DNA of 41,662 nt from Zygnema cylindricum (taxonomy: Eukaryota; Streptophyta; Zygnematophyceae; Zygnematales; Zygnemataceae), in the NCBI GenBank assembly GCA_037447655.1, contig JBBHKE010001102.1, forward strand, positions 40,001 through 81,662, in the 5' to 3' direction. Below, piece after piece: positions 1 through 11,700 of this stretch. The notes beneath the pieces were generated by a model. The model worked only from the letters and a program-made list of their open reading frames with translations. It was not told the DNA's origin and searched no databases. The position numbers and the translations under genes are program-made. Position 1 is the first letter of the stretch. Each line of letters begins with the position of its first letter.

Positions 1-705
1 CGAAGGAATCGCAAATTTGTAGAGTACAATTTGCGTCATCCCTGAACTTAGGATGTACGAAAAGTTGTCGTCTTGTGCTTTTCGACCCACTTCGACGACA
101 AAAAAACGTCATCTTCAACCTTATCTTTAAAACACATGCGCGATGTGATTTTAAATTAGGTTTTTTCGATTGACAAATAGGAACATACATTCGCACGTGC
201 CGTAAATTTCGACAAAAATCCTATGATTTCCAAGGACAAAGAAAAGTACATAGTTCGTTATGTTTTGTCCGTTTTCGTTCTAATACGACAAAGACAAGTA
301 CACAATTTGTTTGGATTTGTCCGTTTTCGTCTAATACGGATTTCTTTTTTTGCAGGGGTCTTCAAATTCCGATGCCATTTCACGTCGAGCGGACAGGCGA
401 CGCGAAGACAAAGCGCATCTTCTTCGACCGTGAAATTCACAGGCTGGAAGGCGCTACGTCTACAATGTCACGGTAAGACATGCGACGTCACACGCAGGTA
501 CAAAAAACAACGTGCGACCACAGATTGTAGACGTTGACAACCGTCACAGGTACTGTCGACGTATACAATCGTCACAAGCGTAAGTTACGATTTCGTCCTT
601 ACAGACATAGGGACACTTGAACACCGGGTCCGGCGGATCCGCGCTAAAATACAAAGTAATTTCGCTAAGTTACAAGTACATGGGGACACACCCTTAGAAA
701 GAGGG
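1..705. other. No gene recognised; short direct repeat
   Basis: No convincing exon was seen. A phrase of about 25 bp with the core TTTGTCCGTTTTCGT occurs twice, near 263-288 and 315-340. The short open frames here have no recognisable motif. The stretch may belong to the same repeat family as the foldback that follows, because the base composition and the GTAC/CGTC-rich wording are alike. Confidence 0.4.
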
Positions 706-1524
706 TTGACATGTGCCTTCAGCCAAGAAGGATGCGATGCTGCCACCCGGAAGCCGTAAGAAAATCTTTGATGGAGGATATTGTTTCACGCTTCTGTTGG
801 CATCCACGAACCTTTCTGACATTTTCGTACGCTTTTACACATCTTAAGTTTCGTCCACCCGTACATATTTTATTCAATACGTCGTACGAGTCACTTTTTA
901 CCTTCGCTGGTACAAATATGTAGTCACAATTCGCTGTTAGAGATTATTTGAAGATTAGCAGAATCGTATTCTTACATTACGTGGCCAAAAAAATGTGTGC
1001 CACGCAAAACAAATGTCGGTTACTGACCCGACACAATGGAACGGTCGCTTCAGTAAACGATTTTTTGATGTTTACAAAGACTGCCTAATGGAACAACTCT
1101 CTAAGTTTCGGTTACATGCGAAAGTACCCTTAGAGCGTTGTTCCATTAGGCGCTCTCTGTAAACGTCAAAAATTCGTTTACTGAGGCGATCGTTCCATTG
1201 TGTCGGGTCAGTAACCGACATTTGTTTTGCGTGGCACATTTTGATTGGTTCACGTAATAGATGAATACGATTCTGGTAATCTTCAAAGAATCTCTGAGAG
1301 CAAATTATGACCACATATTTGTACCAGCGAAAGGTGAAAAGTGACTTGTACGACGTATTGAATTAAATATGTACGGGCGGACGAAACGTAAGATATGTAA
1401 AAGCGTACGAAAATGTCAGAATGGTTAGTGGATACCAACAGAAGCGTGAAACAATATCTTCCGTCAAAGATTTTCTTGCGGCTTCCGGTGGCCTCGCATC
1501 CTCCCTGGCGGAAGGCACATGTCA
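706..1524. repeat. Foldback palindrome with ~400 bp arms
   Basis: The left arm (706-1105) is repeated in inverse orientation at 1129-1524. The inner ends GCCTAATGGAACAAC (1083-1097) and its complement (1137-1151) match, and so do the outer ends (TTGACATGTGCCTTC against 1511-1524). The 23-base centre can itself pair, TTTCG (1106-1110) with CGAAA (1119-1123). The arms differ by scattered substitutions and small indels. This is the shape of a foldback-type or hairpin MITE. No transposase and no target-site duplication were found. Confidence 0.8.
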
Positions 1525-1595
1525 TATGCGACGTGTACCCATCTGGTCGCGCGGTCGTCGTGGATATTTGTTCACTTTTCCACGAGGCACGACGG

Positions 1596-1824
1596 TTTTA
1601 CCTTCGCTGGTACAAATATGTAGTCACAATTCGCTTTTAGAGATTCTTTGAAGATTAGCAGAATCGTATTCTTACATTACGTGGCCAAAAAAATGTGTGC
1701 CACGCAAAACAAATGTCGGTTACTGACCCGACACAATGGAACGGTCGCTTCAGTAAACGATTTTTTGATGTTTACAAAGACTGCCTAATGGAACAACTCT
1801 CTAAGTTTCGGTTACATGCGAAAG
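1596..1824 (+). repeat. Third, direct copy of the foldback inner arm
   Basis: The sequence from about 896 to 1123 recurs here almost unchanged (for example TACCTTCGCTGGTACAAATA at the start and GGTTACATGCGAAAG at the end). Identity is higher than between the two palindrome arms, so this copy probably arose more recently. Confidence 0.8.
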
Positions 1825-2920
1825 ACCCTTACACAAAAATAAGTACGGGCACGTTGGAAATAGTCGGTTCGGTTCGCTTGTTGACGGTCACGTCCATGCT
1901 GAAAAAATTTGCATGGCGCGATGCACGGCGACCGACCATATTGAAAATCTGTACTTTTTGGCTTTCACCAATTGGCAGATTCTCTACGAGCGACAGTGGT
2001 ACTGTGCCGTGCAGTACCGCGAATCGTTACCAATTACAACCACGCGAAACAACAAATAGGATTGTACCACGTGTCTCTTTTTATTACATCGAAATTGAAA
2101 CATGACAAAGCCAATCAAAACTCAAACCACTCAACGGCTCACGATCTTACACAAAAACAATCGACGATCAATTATCGTTGTCACCAGAGACGAATGCGAC
2201 TACAATGCTTTGCCCTTTTAGAAAATAGGGCAAAGCAAAAATGGCGCGTCAAACAAATACATTCACACCATAGTTCAAAGTAGGCGTTTTTAACTTTTTA
2301 TGGTAGGCCTTTGGTCGGCGCCTTTATCGTAAGTTGCGTTATGGGCTTTTCATGTGATCTTCTTAGATCGCTACTTTGATCAGAAACCGTCCGATCGTCC
2401 GAATCTGACGGTAAAAAAAATTTTTATTGGTCCGAATGTTTTAATTGGTCCGAATAGGTCCGAATACAATATGGGTCTTAAGGTCATATTGTATGTTTTG
2501 CATACAACAGGCATATTGTATGAGCCTACTTTCACCTACTTTTGAACTATGGTTCACACCCAAGAAAAAAGCACAGCAACCCACTTAAACTAACACGACA
2601 ACCCCAACCCGACACAATTAAATATATACGAAAATCAACCTACAAAGTCCCTAAGGCCCGGGGGGGGGGTGAGGGGGGGGAGCACGTTGAGGGAGTTCCT
2701 TGAGTAACCGTTTTTACGTGTTCTTTGAGAAGTCCTATAACTTTGCCTCGAGGCGTAAACACGTGGTCTTTTTGCCATAATGAAATGCATCAACGAATTG
2801 TTGTAGTTGTTTTTTTTCTTTTTTTTCTTTTATATATATCACCTAACAAACGCGCTAATGTTCGGATTCGGGTACAAAAATACATTTTTGTAGAGCCTCC
2901 ACCATCATGTAGAGTCTCAA
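1825..2920. other. No gene recognised; G-run and short repeats
   Basis: Open frames up to 136 codons exist but show no family motif. GGTCCGAAT is repeated three times between 2429 and 2465. A guanine run interrupted by TGA lies at 2659-2681. Nothing else can be supported. Confidence 0.35.
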
Positions 2921-2924
2921 ACAT

Positions 2925-4427
2925 CCCTCCCCCTCGCCATCCATCCCTCCGTCTCCCTCCCTCTCCTTGCCTCTCTCTCGCTATTCCTCATCCCTCCCTC
3001 TCTCTCCTTTTCTACCTCCCCCCTCCTTCCCTCACCCTCTACCTTTCTTGCCCCCCCTTTTTCCCTCTTCCTCCCTGACTCTCCCTCCCCTCCCTCAACC
3101 TCTCCGCCCCTTCCTTTCTCTCTCCCTCCCTCTCCCTCTCCCCTCCCTCTCTCCCTCTATCTCCGTCTGCCCGCCTCTCCCTCCTCCCTCCCACTCTATC
3201 CCTCTCCCTCCTTTTCCCTCTCCCTCCCTTTTTTCCTCTCAATCCTTTTCCCACCCTCCCACTCCCTCCATCTCCCTCAATCTCCCCTTTTCCTTTTTTT
3301 GCTACCTCTTCCTCTCCACTCCCTCGCCCTCATCCACTCTCCCTCCCCCTCCCTCTATCTCTCTTCCTCTCTCTCCCTCCTCCCTCCCTCTCACTCTCCC
3401 TCCATCCCATTTCCTCCCTCTCCCTCCCTCTCCCCTCCCCTCCCCCCTCTTCCTTTCCCACCCCTTTTCTCTCCCTCCCTCTCCCCCTCTCTCCCTTTCT
3501 TCCTCTCCCTCCCTCTCCCTCCCTATCCCTCTCCTTCCCTCTTTCCCTCTCCATCCTTGTCGCACCCTCCACCTCCCACTCCCTCCCTCTCTCTCCCTCT
3601 CTCCCTTTCCTTCTCCTGCTCCCTCTCCCACTCCCTCTTCCTCTCCCATTCCTCTCCCTCACCCTCGCCTCTCCGTCCATCCTCCGTCTCTCTCACTCTC
3701 CCTCTTTCCCTATCCCTCCCTCTCCCTCCCTCTCCCACTCTCCCTCCCCTCCCTCAACCTCTCTCCCTCTCCCTCCCTCTCCGTCCCTCCTCCCTCTCTC
3801 TCACTCTCCCTCCTTCCCTATCCCCCCTCTCCCTCCCTCCCCGCACCCCTCCCTCTCCCTTTCCCCTCTTCGTCTACCTCTCCCTTTTTCTCCCCCCCTC
3901 TCCTTTCCCTTATTTTGCTTCCTCTCTCTCCCTCCTTTTCCCTCCCTCTCCCTCTCCCCATCGCTCTCACCCTCTCCCTTCCCCTCAACCTTCCCCCCGT
4001 CTCCCCCCTCGTCCTCCCCCTCCCACTCTCCCTCTCTCCTCCTACCGCCCACTCCTCCCTCTCCCTCACTCTCCCCCCCTCTCTCTCCTTCCTCCATATC
4101 CCTCCCTTTCCATCCCTCTCCCTCCCTCTCCCTCCCTCTCCCTCCCTCGGCCTCCCTCTCCTCCCCCCCCCTCACTCTCCTTCTCCGCTCACCCTTCCTC
4201 TCACCCTCCCTCTCCCCCTCTATCTCTCCCTCACTCTCTCTCTCACCCACTCCCCCTCTCTCTCCCTCTCTCTCCCTCTCTCTCCTCTCTCTCTCTCTCC
4301 CTCTCTCTCCCTCTCTCCCCCCTGTCTCTCCCCCCCCGTCTCTCCCCTCCTCTCTCCCCCTCTCTCCCCCTCTCTCCCACTCTCTCCCCCCCCCTCCCCC
4401 CATTCCTCCCTCCCGTCCTCCGTTACT

Positions 4428-4464
<37 letters not shown>

Positions 4465-4650
4465 CCTCCCTCTCCCTCCCTTTTTCTTTTTATCTCTTGC
4501 TCTCTCTCCCTCTTTGTCTCTCTGTCTATTTCCACCAATCTCAAAAAATCTCTGCGCAGCTCTCCCTTCCCTCTCTCTTTGTATCTCTTCCCCCTTCTCC
4601 CTCACAGACAAACACTCACCACCTCCCTCCCTTGCTCTCCTAGTGGTTTG
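2925..4650. repeat. 1.7 kb polypyrimidine tract, CTCTCCCTCCCT type
   Basis: Almost every base on the plus strand is C or T, in irregular runs of CTCCCT and CTCTCC. The tract is open in several frames (up to 558 codons of Ser/Pro/Leu), but this follows from the absence of A and G and is not coding evidence. A long homopurine-homopyrimidine stretch can form triplex DNA. It shows no phased unit longer than about 6 bp. Confidence 0.9.
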
Positions 4651-6195
4651 TTTTTTTGCTCCGACGACTCTCACGAGGAAATTCCTGTAATGCATTTGTC
4701 TTATTCATGTTGTCTCGTTGATTTGGAATTGATCGGCTCTATTGTTCTAAAGCAGCTGGTATAAATCAAATCGAAGAATATATATTTTTTTTTCACTATT
4801 TGTTTTCAGTCCATTGCCCATTACTATTTGATTTTTAGTGTAAACATATTATTAGAAAGCGAAGCAATCATAAGGAAAGTGAGTTGCACACAAAAACAGA
4901 GAAGCAAACACAAATCAAAATGTTGAAGCACTAACTTAATTGAAAACTACGGTGTTGCACACAAAAATAGACAGGGAATCTCCAATACATCCGAGAAATC
5001 TCTCTTTTTGCCACTTGTTCTGGTCCCTCTGAGGAATTTCTTTCTTTGAGGCATAGTAGTTAATGCTCCCAACAATTGGTCCATTATATATTGGTCATAA
5101 AAATCACCAAGAAAATTAATCTTTTCTGGTTGCCGCCAAAAAAAGGAAAAAAAACGCAGCATGAGATATGAAAATACCTCTCGGTAGCTTTCAAAAACAA
5201 GGAAAATGCTGAACAACATTTTTTGTTAACATACTGTGTTTGGGGGAGAAAAAAAACACCAATGAAAACTTTTGAGAAATCACTGTTTTTCCCTCAATGA
5301 ACACATCTTTGTAAGGAAAAGTTTATGACAAAAACACACGAGTGCTTTCATATAGCAATAACAAAAATTAAACATCATTGTAGGGATGAGTGATGGCGGA
5401 TACAAACGAGTGTTACTTCTCAGCATAACACTTTGTACATATATTTGTTTTGCATACAGCAATGAAAGAAATTAAACATCCTTTTGTAGAGACGAGTAAA
5501 GAGGCCGTACGCCCTTCATAGTGTCAGGATCCAACAAAAGTCGTACAATTTCAACAAGTTGTACTTGTAGTCCTGGGGTACTATAGAGAGAGGGAGAGAG
5601 GCAGGGAGAGGGGGATACTAGTTGTTGTCTCTCTCTCTCCCTCTCTCTATCCCTCTCTCTCCCTCCCCCCCCCCTCCTCTTTCTCTCTCCCTCTAGTTGT
5701 ATTCCTGAGGAAGTAGAGCGGAAACAAAAAAATGTGTTCTAAGATAGCTCAAAGCGATAAGAATGCCATAGCAAACCCCAATTAAACGCTAAAAATCTCC
5801 CTAGAACCCTTAGAAAACTCCAAAAATCCCTGAAAAAAATCCAATATACCCTTCTACATAATTTGAAAACTTGTACAAAACCCAAATTAACCTAAATAAG
5901 TTTTTTTCTTCTGGAGCCGGGCAGTTTTTTTCGAGTTTTTTTTATGTTTGTTTTTGTTGTTTTAATTGATCAGTATACTCATTCAATCATCTTATCAATA
6001 ATTTCATTTTCTGTTTTTGTGATGGATCCATTAAAACGTTTTTATGCAATGAAACATGCGATGATTTGATACTTATTAACAACTGAAAAAGTTTTTCTGA
6101 TTATTATATTCTTGTAATGGATCATATAATCATTAACGTATAGGAAATGTCTCTTTCAGAAATTTCTCTCTTCTTTTAATGATAAAATAATGTTG
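4651..6195. other. No gene recognised; CT tract and loose duplication
   Basis: A CT microsatellite lies at about 5622-5694 and a GA tract at 5585-5615. Two similar 50 bp phrases, near 5348-5395 and 5450-5500, share the core ATTAAACATC followed by GATGAG or GACGAG. A minus-strand open frame at 4947-5219 (90 codons) has ordinary composition but no motif I recognise. Confidence 0.3.
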
Positions 6196-7075
6196 GCAAC
6201 ACTGTTTAAGGGAGTGGACGACAATCTGGCACGTCTCAATGCTAGAAAATCCTCAACACTAATAGCGATTGGTGGTATGCACTGCTAATATCGTTATTAG
6301 CTTTAAAGATTCATTAGTGTTTTAAGCGCAATCTTAATACTAATTTAATGCAAGGCGATGTGGCAAATTGTAGTCCACGTCTTTGCTTCCTTTACATGTA
6401 GTTTTTCAGTTTTAGCATTGCTGCCTCTTTTTGTTCCCGTGGACACACATGATTTACCTTTGATAAAGTCGGTATATATAATTTTCAAATAGTGCTGTTA
6501 ACACTATTTTGTGAATTTTTGCCAAAAAGAGCCGCGACCCCGGTGCAAATTGAACTTAAGGTTTTTTCACGTTCTTCTTATGGCTGTAAGTTTATTGGTG
6601 CGACCCTAAGCCATTGAGAAAAACGACAGAAAAAACCCTTACATTGGCACATGGAGACACAGTCTCAGTCACGACGCTTTCTGATGATGTCATATGCATC
6701 AACAACGAACAACGCTGCCATACGTATTCTTTTTTAACTTTGTTTTCATGTTTTTTTAGTGCGCATAAAGAACTGAATTCTAAAACACTATAATTTGTAC
6801 TTTCCTCGTTCCTTCTCAAAATAAATTTAAATCGTTTTCGTGATGCATCAGATGCCACAAGGAAGATTTCTGCCAATACTGTCCCCTGTTGTTGGTGTCA
6901 CTATTAGTCGTAATTAGTGTAGAGTTGTGAGGTGATTGCAGTGCACTACCTTATGTAGTGCGCTCATTGTTCTTTTATCAGTAGTGTTCCGCAATCAGTG
7001 TTACTTTTAGTTCTAAATGTTTAATCAGTGTAAAGGGGTGTGGCAATTGTAGTCCACTCCCTTAAGCAGTGTTGC
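6196..7075. mobile_element. DNA transposon or MITE with ~38 bp TIRs
   Basis: The left end starts GCAACACTGTTTAAGGGAG and continues TGGACGACAAT. The right end, read in reverse, starts GCAACACTGCTTAAGGGAG and continues TGGACTACAAT. A partial internal copy of the end lies at about 6355-6381. The flanks share only TTG, so no target duplication is certain. A minus-strand open frame at 6592-6876 (94 codons, Lys/Ser-rich, no recognisable transposase motif) lies inside. The element is either a degenerate DNA transposon or two nested MITEs (6196-~6395 and ~6895-7075). Confidence 0.65.
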
Positions 7076-7559
7076 TTGTTGCTCATTTCCTCAGGTGGTC
7101 TCTATCAGTTTCTTAAACTTTATTTTTCATTTTAGTTTGCTTCCTCCTCACTTGTTCAATTTTTCGGTTTCGTTTTGACTTTTTTTGTTTCTTTTGTTCC
7201 AATGTTTACCATCTCGTATTCTTATTTCAGCTCATTATATATATACATAATATACATAATGTAATATACGTTAAATAATATTGTTGACATTGGTTTGGGT
7301 TTTTAGGTAGAAAACAGTAGCAAATGAATTAGTGTTATTAACACATCTAGTGATTGGCAATTTACACCCTCCACAGTAATCAGGAAGAAACCCACCAAAA
7401 ATAAAAAAATGGTTTTTTCTATATTGCTATTTTCAGGGATCTCCCATCTTTATAAAACTCACACAAACGGAAGGTGGCGCCATTCTCGTAAAATAGAAAA
7501 CATTGCTAACTTTTAGAAGAGCCTTTGTTTTTCCTCTTCTTTTTGAAACTCTCAACACT

Positions 7560-7692
7560 CTCGCACCCTCCCTCTCTCTCTCTCCTTCACTCCCTCACTT
7601 TTCCTCTCTCGCTCTCTCTTTCTCTCTCTCTCTCCCTCCCTATTTTTCCTCTCTCTCCCCCTCTCCCTCTCTTTCTCCCTCTCTCTCTTTAA
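7560..7692. repeat. CT-rich low-complexity tract
   Basis: CTCTCCCT-type simple sequence. Its Ser/Leu/Pro open frame is an artefact of composition. Confidence 0.85.
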
Positions 7693-7757
7693 GCATATTT
7701 AAACTTTAAACTACAAAGAATAATTTCATAAAACAAAAAATTCCGTAAAACTAAGTT

Positions 7758-10700
7758 TTAGTCGCGACGTGACCTCTGCACATACCAACAACCGATGAAA
7801 ACCCCCAATCCAATATTATTAAAAAAGCAAAAAAAAGAAAGGAACTTGTCGACACATAACAATTTCTTCCCTTTGTTTCAAAAGACAAAGGAGGAAAGAG
7901 TAAGGTTGAGAAAAAAAGGGCAGAAAAGGGAGGAAGAAAAGGGGAGGAAGGAAGGATTTCAAAGGAAAAAAAGGGAGGAGGACTAGCTAAGGTGGAGAAA
8001 AAGGAGAAGAAGACGGTGGAGAAAAAGGAGGAGAAACAGGTAAAGGTGGAAAAAAAAGGTGAAAAAAGGGGAAGAAAAAGATGTAGGTAGAAAACAAAAG
8101 AGGAGAACACTATCAGGTGGAGAAAAAGGAGGAGAAACAGGTAAATATGGAAAATACGGTGAAAAAAAAGGTGAAAAGGAAAGGGAAGAAAAAAACAAGG
8201 TATACAAAAAAGGAGGAGATCAAGTTTAGGAGGAGAAAAAGGAGAAGAAGACGGTAGAAAAAAAGGAGGAGAAAAAGGTAAAGGTGGAGAAAAAGAAGGA
8301 GAAAAACGAGGAACTTACACCACGACCTCGGGAAGAAAATCCTCCTCCTCCTCCTGATCGTCGTTGATAATCTCCTTGTCTTTTTTCTGCCCTCAGTCGA
8401 GCTTGTTTCGCCTCTTCCATTTTCGTGAGACTCGGTCGATAAAGAATTAAAGTACGTCCGACTTTTCCTATTACTTGAGAATCCGTCATATCTTCTAATT
8501 TCCAGGCAACGTCTTGAACGTCTTCGGGACAACTTTCGAGAACTTTCATCTGAAAAGAGACAAAAGTTTTGAGCTTAGATCAGAAAGTGATACCGATGTC
8601 TCTCTCCAAAAAACAAGATTAGAAAGAAAACCGATTCTTTAAAAACTTTTATCTGGAAAAAAAGAAATTTTTGAACTTAAATTGGAAATTAAATCAAGTT
8701 TTCAGAGCTTTCATATGAAGAGAAACGAGAATTTTGAGCACAAATTAGTGAATAATAGAAAGTGAACCAACTCTCCAACGCTTTCATCTTAAGGTCAATA
8801 TAAAAGGCTTACAATAATCTAAAAAATTGAGGTTAAAAGTAACAACGGCTTACAATTTATATTTTTTATGAGGTCAAATTGCTAAAATTGAGGCAAAATT
8901 ATAAAAAAATGAGGTCAAATTATAAAAAATGAGGTCAAATTATAAAAAATGAGGTCAAATTATAAAAAATAAGGTCAAATTATAGAAAAATGAGGTCAAA
9001 TTATAAAATACCTTCAAAATCTCATTTGCCTCCAAAGCATCACCGATCGCCGTTGCAAGAGTGGGAGTTACACCCCATTTACCCACCTAAAAAATAAATA
9101 AAAAAAAATATAAAATAGAATACATATGTTTTCCTATATACACCAAAACCTCCTCCTGCCACAAGGATAGCATATTTAATTTCTCTTCCTAACCAGGAGG
9201 CTCATCATTTTGCAAAAGGAAGCAGACGGAGAAGGGATGGGGAAGATGTAAAGAGAGGAAAGAAAAATAAAGAAAAAAAAAAAGCAACGGAATCTCAAAA
9301 AAAAACATCAGCAATAATTAATACAATTTGTGGATATTACTCCCCCCATCACTATTATTATAGTTAACCACTCTAATTCGAAGTAGTCATTTTTCCGATC
9401 GGAAAAAAAATGAATTAGTAAAAAATGTATGACTAATAAAACTGTTTATTTGAGGTTTTTCTTCATTTCCGCAATAAGCCACATTGCAAAACATAAATTA
9501 GCGTAGTTTTTATTTATTTATCTTTTTTTTTAATATTATTTTTTTCTTAATTTAATAAAGAGTAAAAGCTAAAAATAAGTAATTTTAATACAGATATGAG
9601 GAGTAATTTTCCATAATTTACGCGAAATGAAAATAATAATTATAAACCAATAATAAACTACAATTATTAAACCATTAACTGTAGCACTGTAGGACAAAGA
9701 AAAAAAAAAAAGGAAAAACAAAAAAAAAAAAAAAAAAAAAAACACTAGTTTGTGTACAGAAAAAAAAGGAGAAATTGTAAATAGTTTAAACCACACTTTA
9801 CGTTTCTTCAACTTAAACCATAAAAAGAACAGCAGAAAAAAAAAGGAAGACAGGAAAAGAGAATGTAAAATTTCACACCTCTTAAAAAAAAAGGAAAAAA
9901 TATATGAAATTTCATTATCATATATAACAATTTTATACTTTTTAAAAGGAAGAAAAAGTCAGAGATATTTGCAAGTACTCCTACTTTTTCATATTTACAA
10001 TTAAACTAAAAGTGATTAAGTTTTATCATAGACCATTAGTATGGACATGAGACAAAATTCTCTCCTCCCCCCTCCCCCCCTAATCCCTATCCCAGTTTTA
10101 ACTTGGTCCTCTCAAGATGCTAATGTGAATGTTCCAATTGTATTTTATTTTGTGCATTTTGAGTTTAAAGGATCTCGGATTAGCTAATCACATTTATTTG
10201 AAACATGAAAACTCAATTGTTTGAGTCTTTAAACAGAGAAATTTCTTCTGAAAAAAGTTTCCCTAGGAGACAAGTCTGGTTTTTTGGGTTTTTCTCTTAT
10301 TCAATCTTTTATTTTTAGTGAAGAAGATGAATGAGATTATACGAAACATAAAATGAGGACTAGGAGGGAGAGGGAGAGGGAGAGGAGAGGGAGGGGGGAA
10401 TAAGGACATGAAAGGAGAGGGGAAAAAAAATATCTGAAGTCAAATTAACAAAACAGGGAGGGAGGAAAGAAGGGAGGGACATGGGAGGAAAAGGGTTTTT
10501 TGGTTTCAGGTTCTAGGGTTTTGCAGGGTTAAGGGCTTCAGGGTTTTAGGAATTTCAGGGAATTGAAGGGTTTTTAGGGCTTTTAGGTTATTCCCTTTAA
10601 GTTTTAGTGGTTTAAGTTTTTATTTAGTATTATTTTGTTCCTCAAAAAGGACAAAAATATCATATCTCGTACTTATTTGTTTCCATCCCATAAAATATTT

Positions 10701-11576
10701 TCTAAAAAAGTCAAAATTAAGATTTAGACATCTTACCTTTCAATTTTTTTAATTTCTTTCCCCAATTGATAAGCAAAATATTTGATTTCAGGGCATTTAC
10801 AGGATTCCAGGTTTTCCGGGTACTTTTAGGGTTTAAGGAGTACATAATTTTTTTCGGATTTTCAAGGTTTTCAGGTTTCCAGGTTTTCAGGTTTTCAGGC
10901 TTTTCCTAATGTGGTTTAAAATTAAAAAGAGAAATCTTACCTGTTGCATTTTCAATTTTTTGCCCAATTGATGCGCAAATGCTCTCAATTCTTTCTTCTC
11001 TTTGTTTCCTAAAAGAGGAAAACGTCTCGGTTTTCTCTCTATCCTCCGTACGGCTTCTCTCTCTCCCTCTCCCTCTCCCTCTGCCTCGTCGTATTCATCG
11101 TCTTCATCTTCGTCGTCTTCTTCTTCTTCTTCTTTGTCGTTTTCCTCGTCTTTTTTCAACTGTTTTTGACCTAAACCTACTTGATGAAGAACATTTGACC
11201 TAATTTTGAAACAGACACTTTTTTGTCGTTTGTGATGATTTTTTTCGGAGAACGGTCCGGTTTTTCCACTTGACAACAGTTTTCCGTACTTCAAGCTTGG
11301 AGCATAATCCGTACAGATTTTCGTACGACTTAACGTATTATAAATTTTCAAATCTGAACTAAAATTCGCACAATTTAAGGAAGAAAAAGAAAAAGATAAC
11401 GGAGACAATATCTTTAAGTACAATTTAGAATGGACGAGAGACGTTTTTTTTAATACGAAGAAAAAGTTCGAAGAAACGTTGACATCATTTTTAGTGCGAC
11501 TTGTACTTGAAGTAAAATCTGGTGAAATTAGGGTTAAGAAATTCAGTGAAGTCCTGCAGGAATTCTGCAAAAGCAT
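7758..11576 (-). CDS. CRM (CRS1/YhbY) domain RNA-binding protein, spliced
   Basis: The CRM domain is a small RNA-binding fold found in bacterial YhbY (50S ribosome assembly) and in plant organelle splicing and rRNA-maturation factors. Three exons join in phase 0: 11576-10941 (donor CAG/GTAAGA), 9086-9012 (acceptor TTTTTTAG, donor GTATTT) and 8549-8319 (acceptor TCTTTTCAG, donor GTAAGT). The domain covers roughly residues 188-278: ELRAFAHQLGKKLKMQQ, then VGKWGVTP (the GKxG RNA-binding loop), then VIGKVGRTLILYRPS. Upstream lie a Ser/Thr-rich N-terminus that could be a transit peptide and a Glu/Asp-rich linker (about residues 145-170); a Gly/Arg tail follows. A last exon at 7775-7758 (acceptor TGTGCAG, five residues, TAA) is tentative and would give about 319 residues. 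The start at 11576 is chosen for the transit-like N-terminus; an acceptor at about 11565 would allow an earlier first exon. Closest in layout to plant single-CRM proteins such as CFM4 (recalled, not searched). The domain is secure; the ends and plastid location are inferred. Confidence 0.82.
7860..8312. repeat. GA-rich tandem array, polypyrimidine on the CRM sense strand
   Basis: Units with the core GGTGGAGAAAAAGGAGGAGA recur near 7991, 8015, 8115 and 8280, sometimes ending in CAGGTAAAGGTGG. On the minus strand, the sense strand of the CRM gene, this is a pyrimidine tract of about 450 nt directly after a GTAAGT donor. It would form most of the proposed last intron. Confidence 0.75.
8885..9010. 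repeat. 20 bp tandem array touching a splice donor
   Basis: Unit AATTATAAAAAATGAGGTCA, about six imperfect copies. Read on the minus strand, the array begins within a few bases of the GT of CRM exon 2 (donor at 9011-9010), so part of the donor region matches the unit. Confidence 0.85.
9087..10480. other. CRM intron 1, AT-rich part; no gene seen
   Basis: This AT-rich stretch has long A runs (9670-9745) and short purine tracts (10361-10475). It lies inside the 1.85 kb intron between CRM exons 1 and 2. Open frames are short and lysine- or phenylalanine-rich from composition. Confidence 0.5.
10490..10910. repeat. Degenerate TTTAGGG/TTTCAGG intronic array
   Basis: The plus strand repeats phrases such as GGTTTTAGGG, GGGTTTTTAGGG and CAGGTTTTCAGG without fixed phase. 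They resemble decayed plant-type telomeric repeats. The array lies just after the CRM exon 1 donor and is interrupted by the exon-like echo at 10728-10795. Confidence 0.6.
10728..10795 (-). pseudogene. Echo of CRM exon 1 3' end with donor
   Basis: The minus strand reads TATCAATTGGGGAAAG and ends GGTAAGATG. The true exon end reads CATCAATTGGGCAAAA and ends GGTAAGATT. In frame the echo encodes EIKYFAYQLGKEIKKIE, against ELRAFAHQLGKKLKMQQ in the gene. Both the reading frame and the donor are kept, although no convincing acceptor lies upstream. It is either a decayed tandem duplicate or an alternative exon end; the missing acceptor favours decay. Confidence 0.65.
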
Positions 11577-11589
11577 ATTGAGATATTGG

Positions 11590-11669
11590 AAGGGAGAGAG
11601 AGAGAGAGAGGGAGAGAGATAGAAACAGAGAAATAAGGGGAGAGAGACACACACAGAGAAACTGGGAGG

Positions 11670-11700
<31 letters not shown>
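11590..11700. repeat. GA-rich tract at the 5' side of the CRM gene
   Basis: GAGAGAGG-type simple sequence, CT-rich on the CRM sense strand. It lies upstream of the chosen start and could be a 5' UTR or the end of a further intron, since AATATGCTTTTGCAG follows on the minus strand. Confidence 0.7.

Noticed and set aside
3039-4544. Minus-strand Arg/Glu/Gly frames (up to 247 codons)
   Set aside because: Complement of the same polypyrimidine tract; purely compositional.
2967-4690. Open frames of 558 and 463 codons
   Set aside because: They consist only of Ser, Pro, Leu and Phe from a tract without A or G, open in several frames at once. No domain, no plausible start and no splice context.
9569-10004. 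Lys- and Phe-rich frames around the A runs
   Set aside because: They are produced by homopolymers inside the CRM intron.
10490-10910. A true telomere end
   Set aside because: The repeats are degenerate, internal and inside an intron, with genes on both sides.
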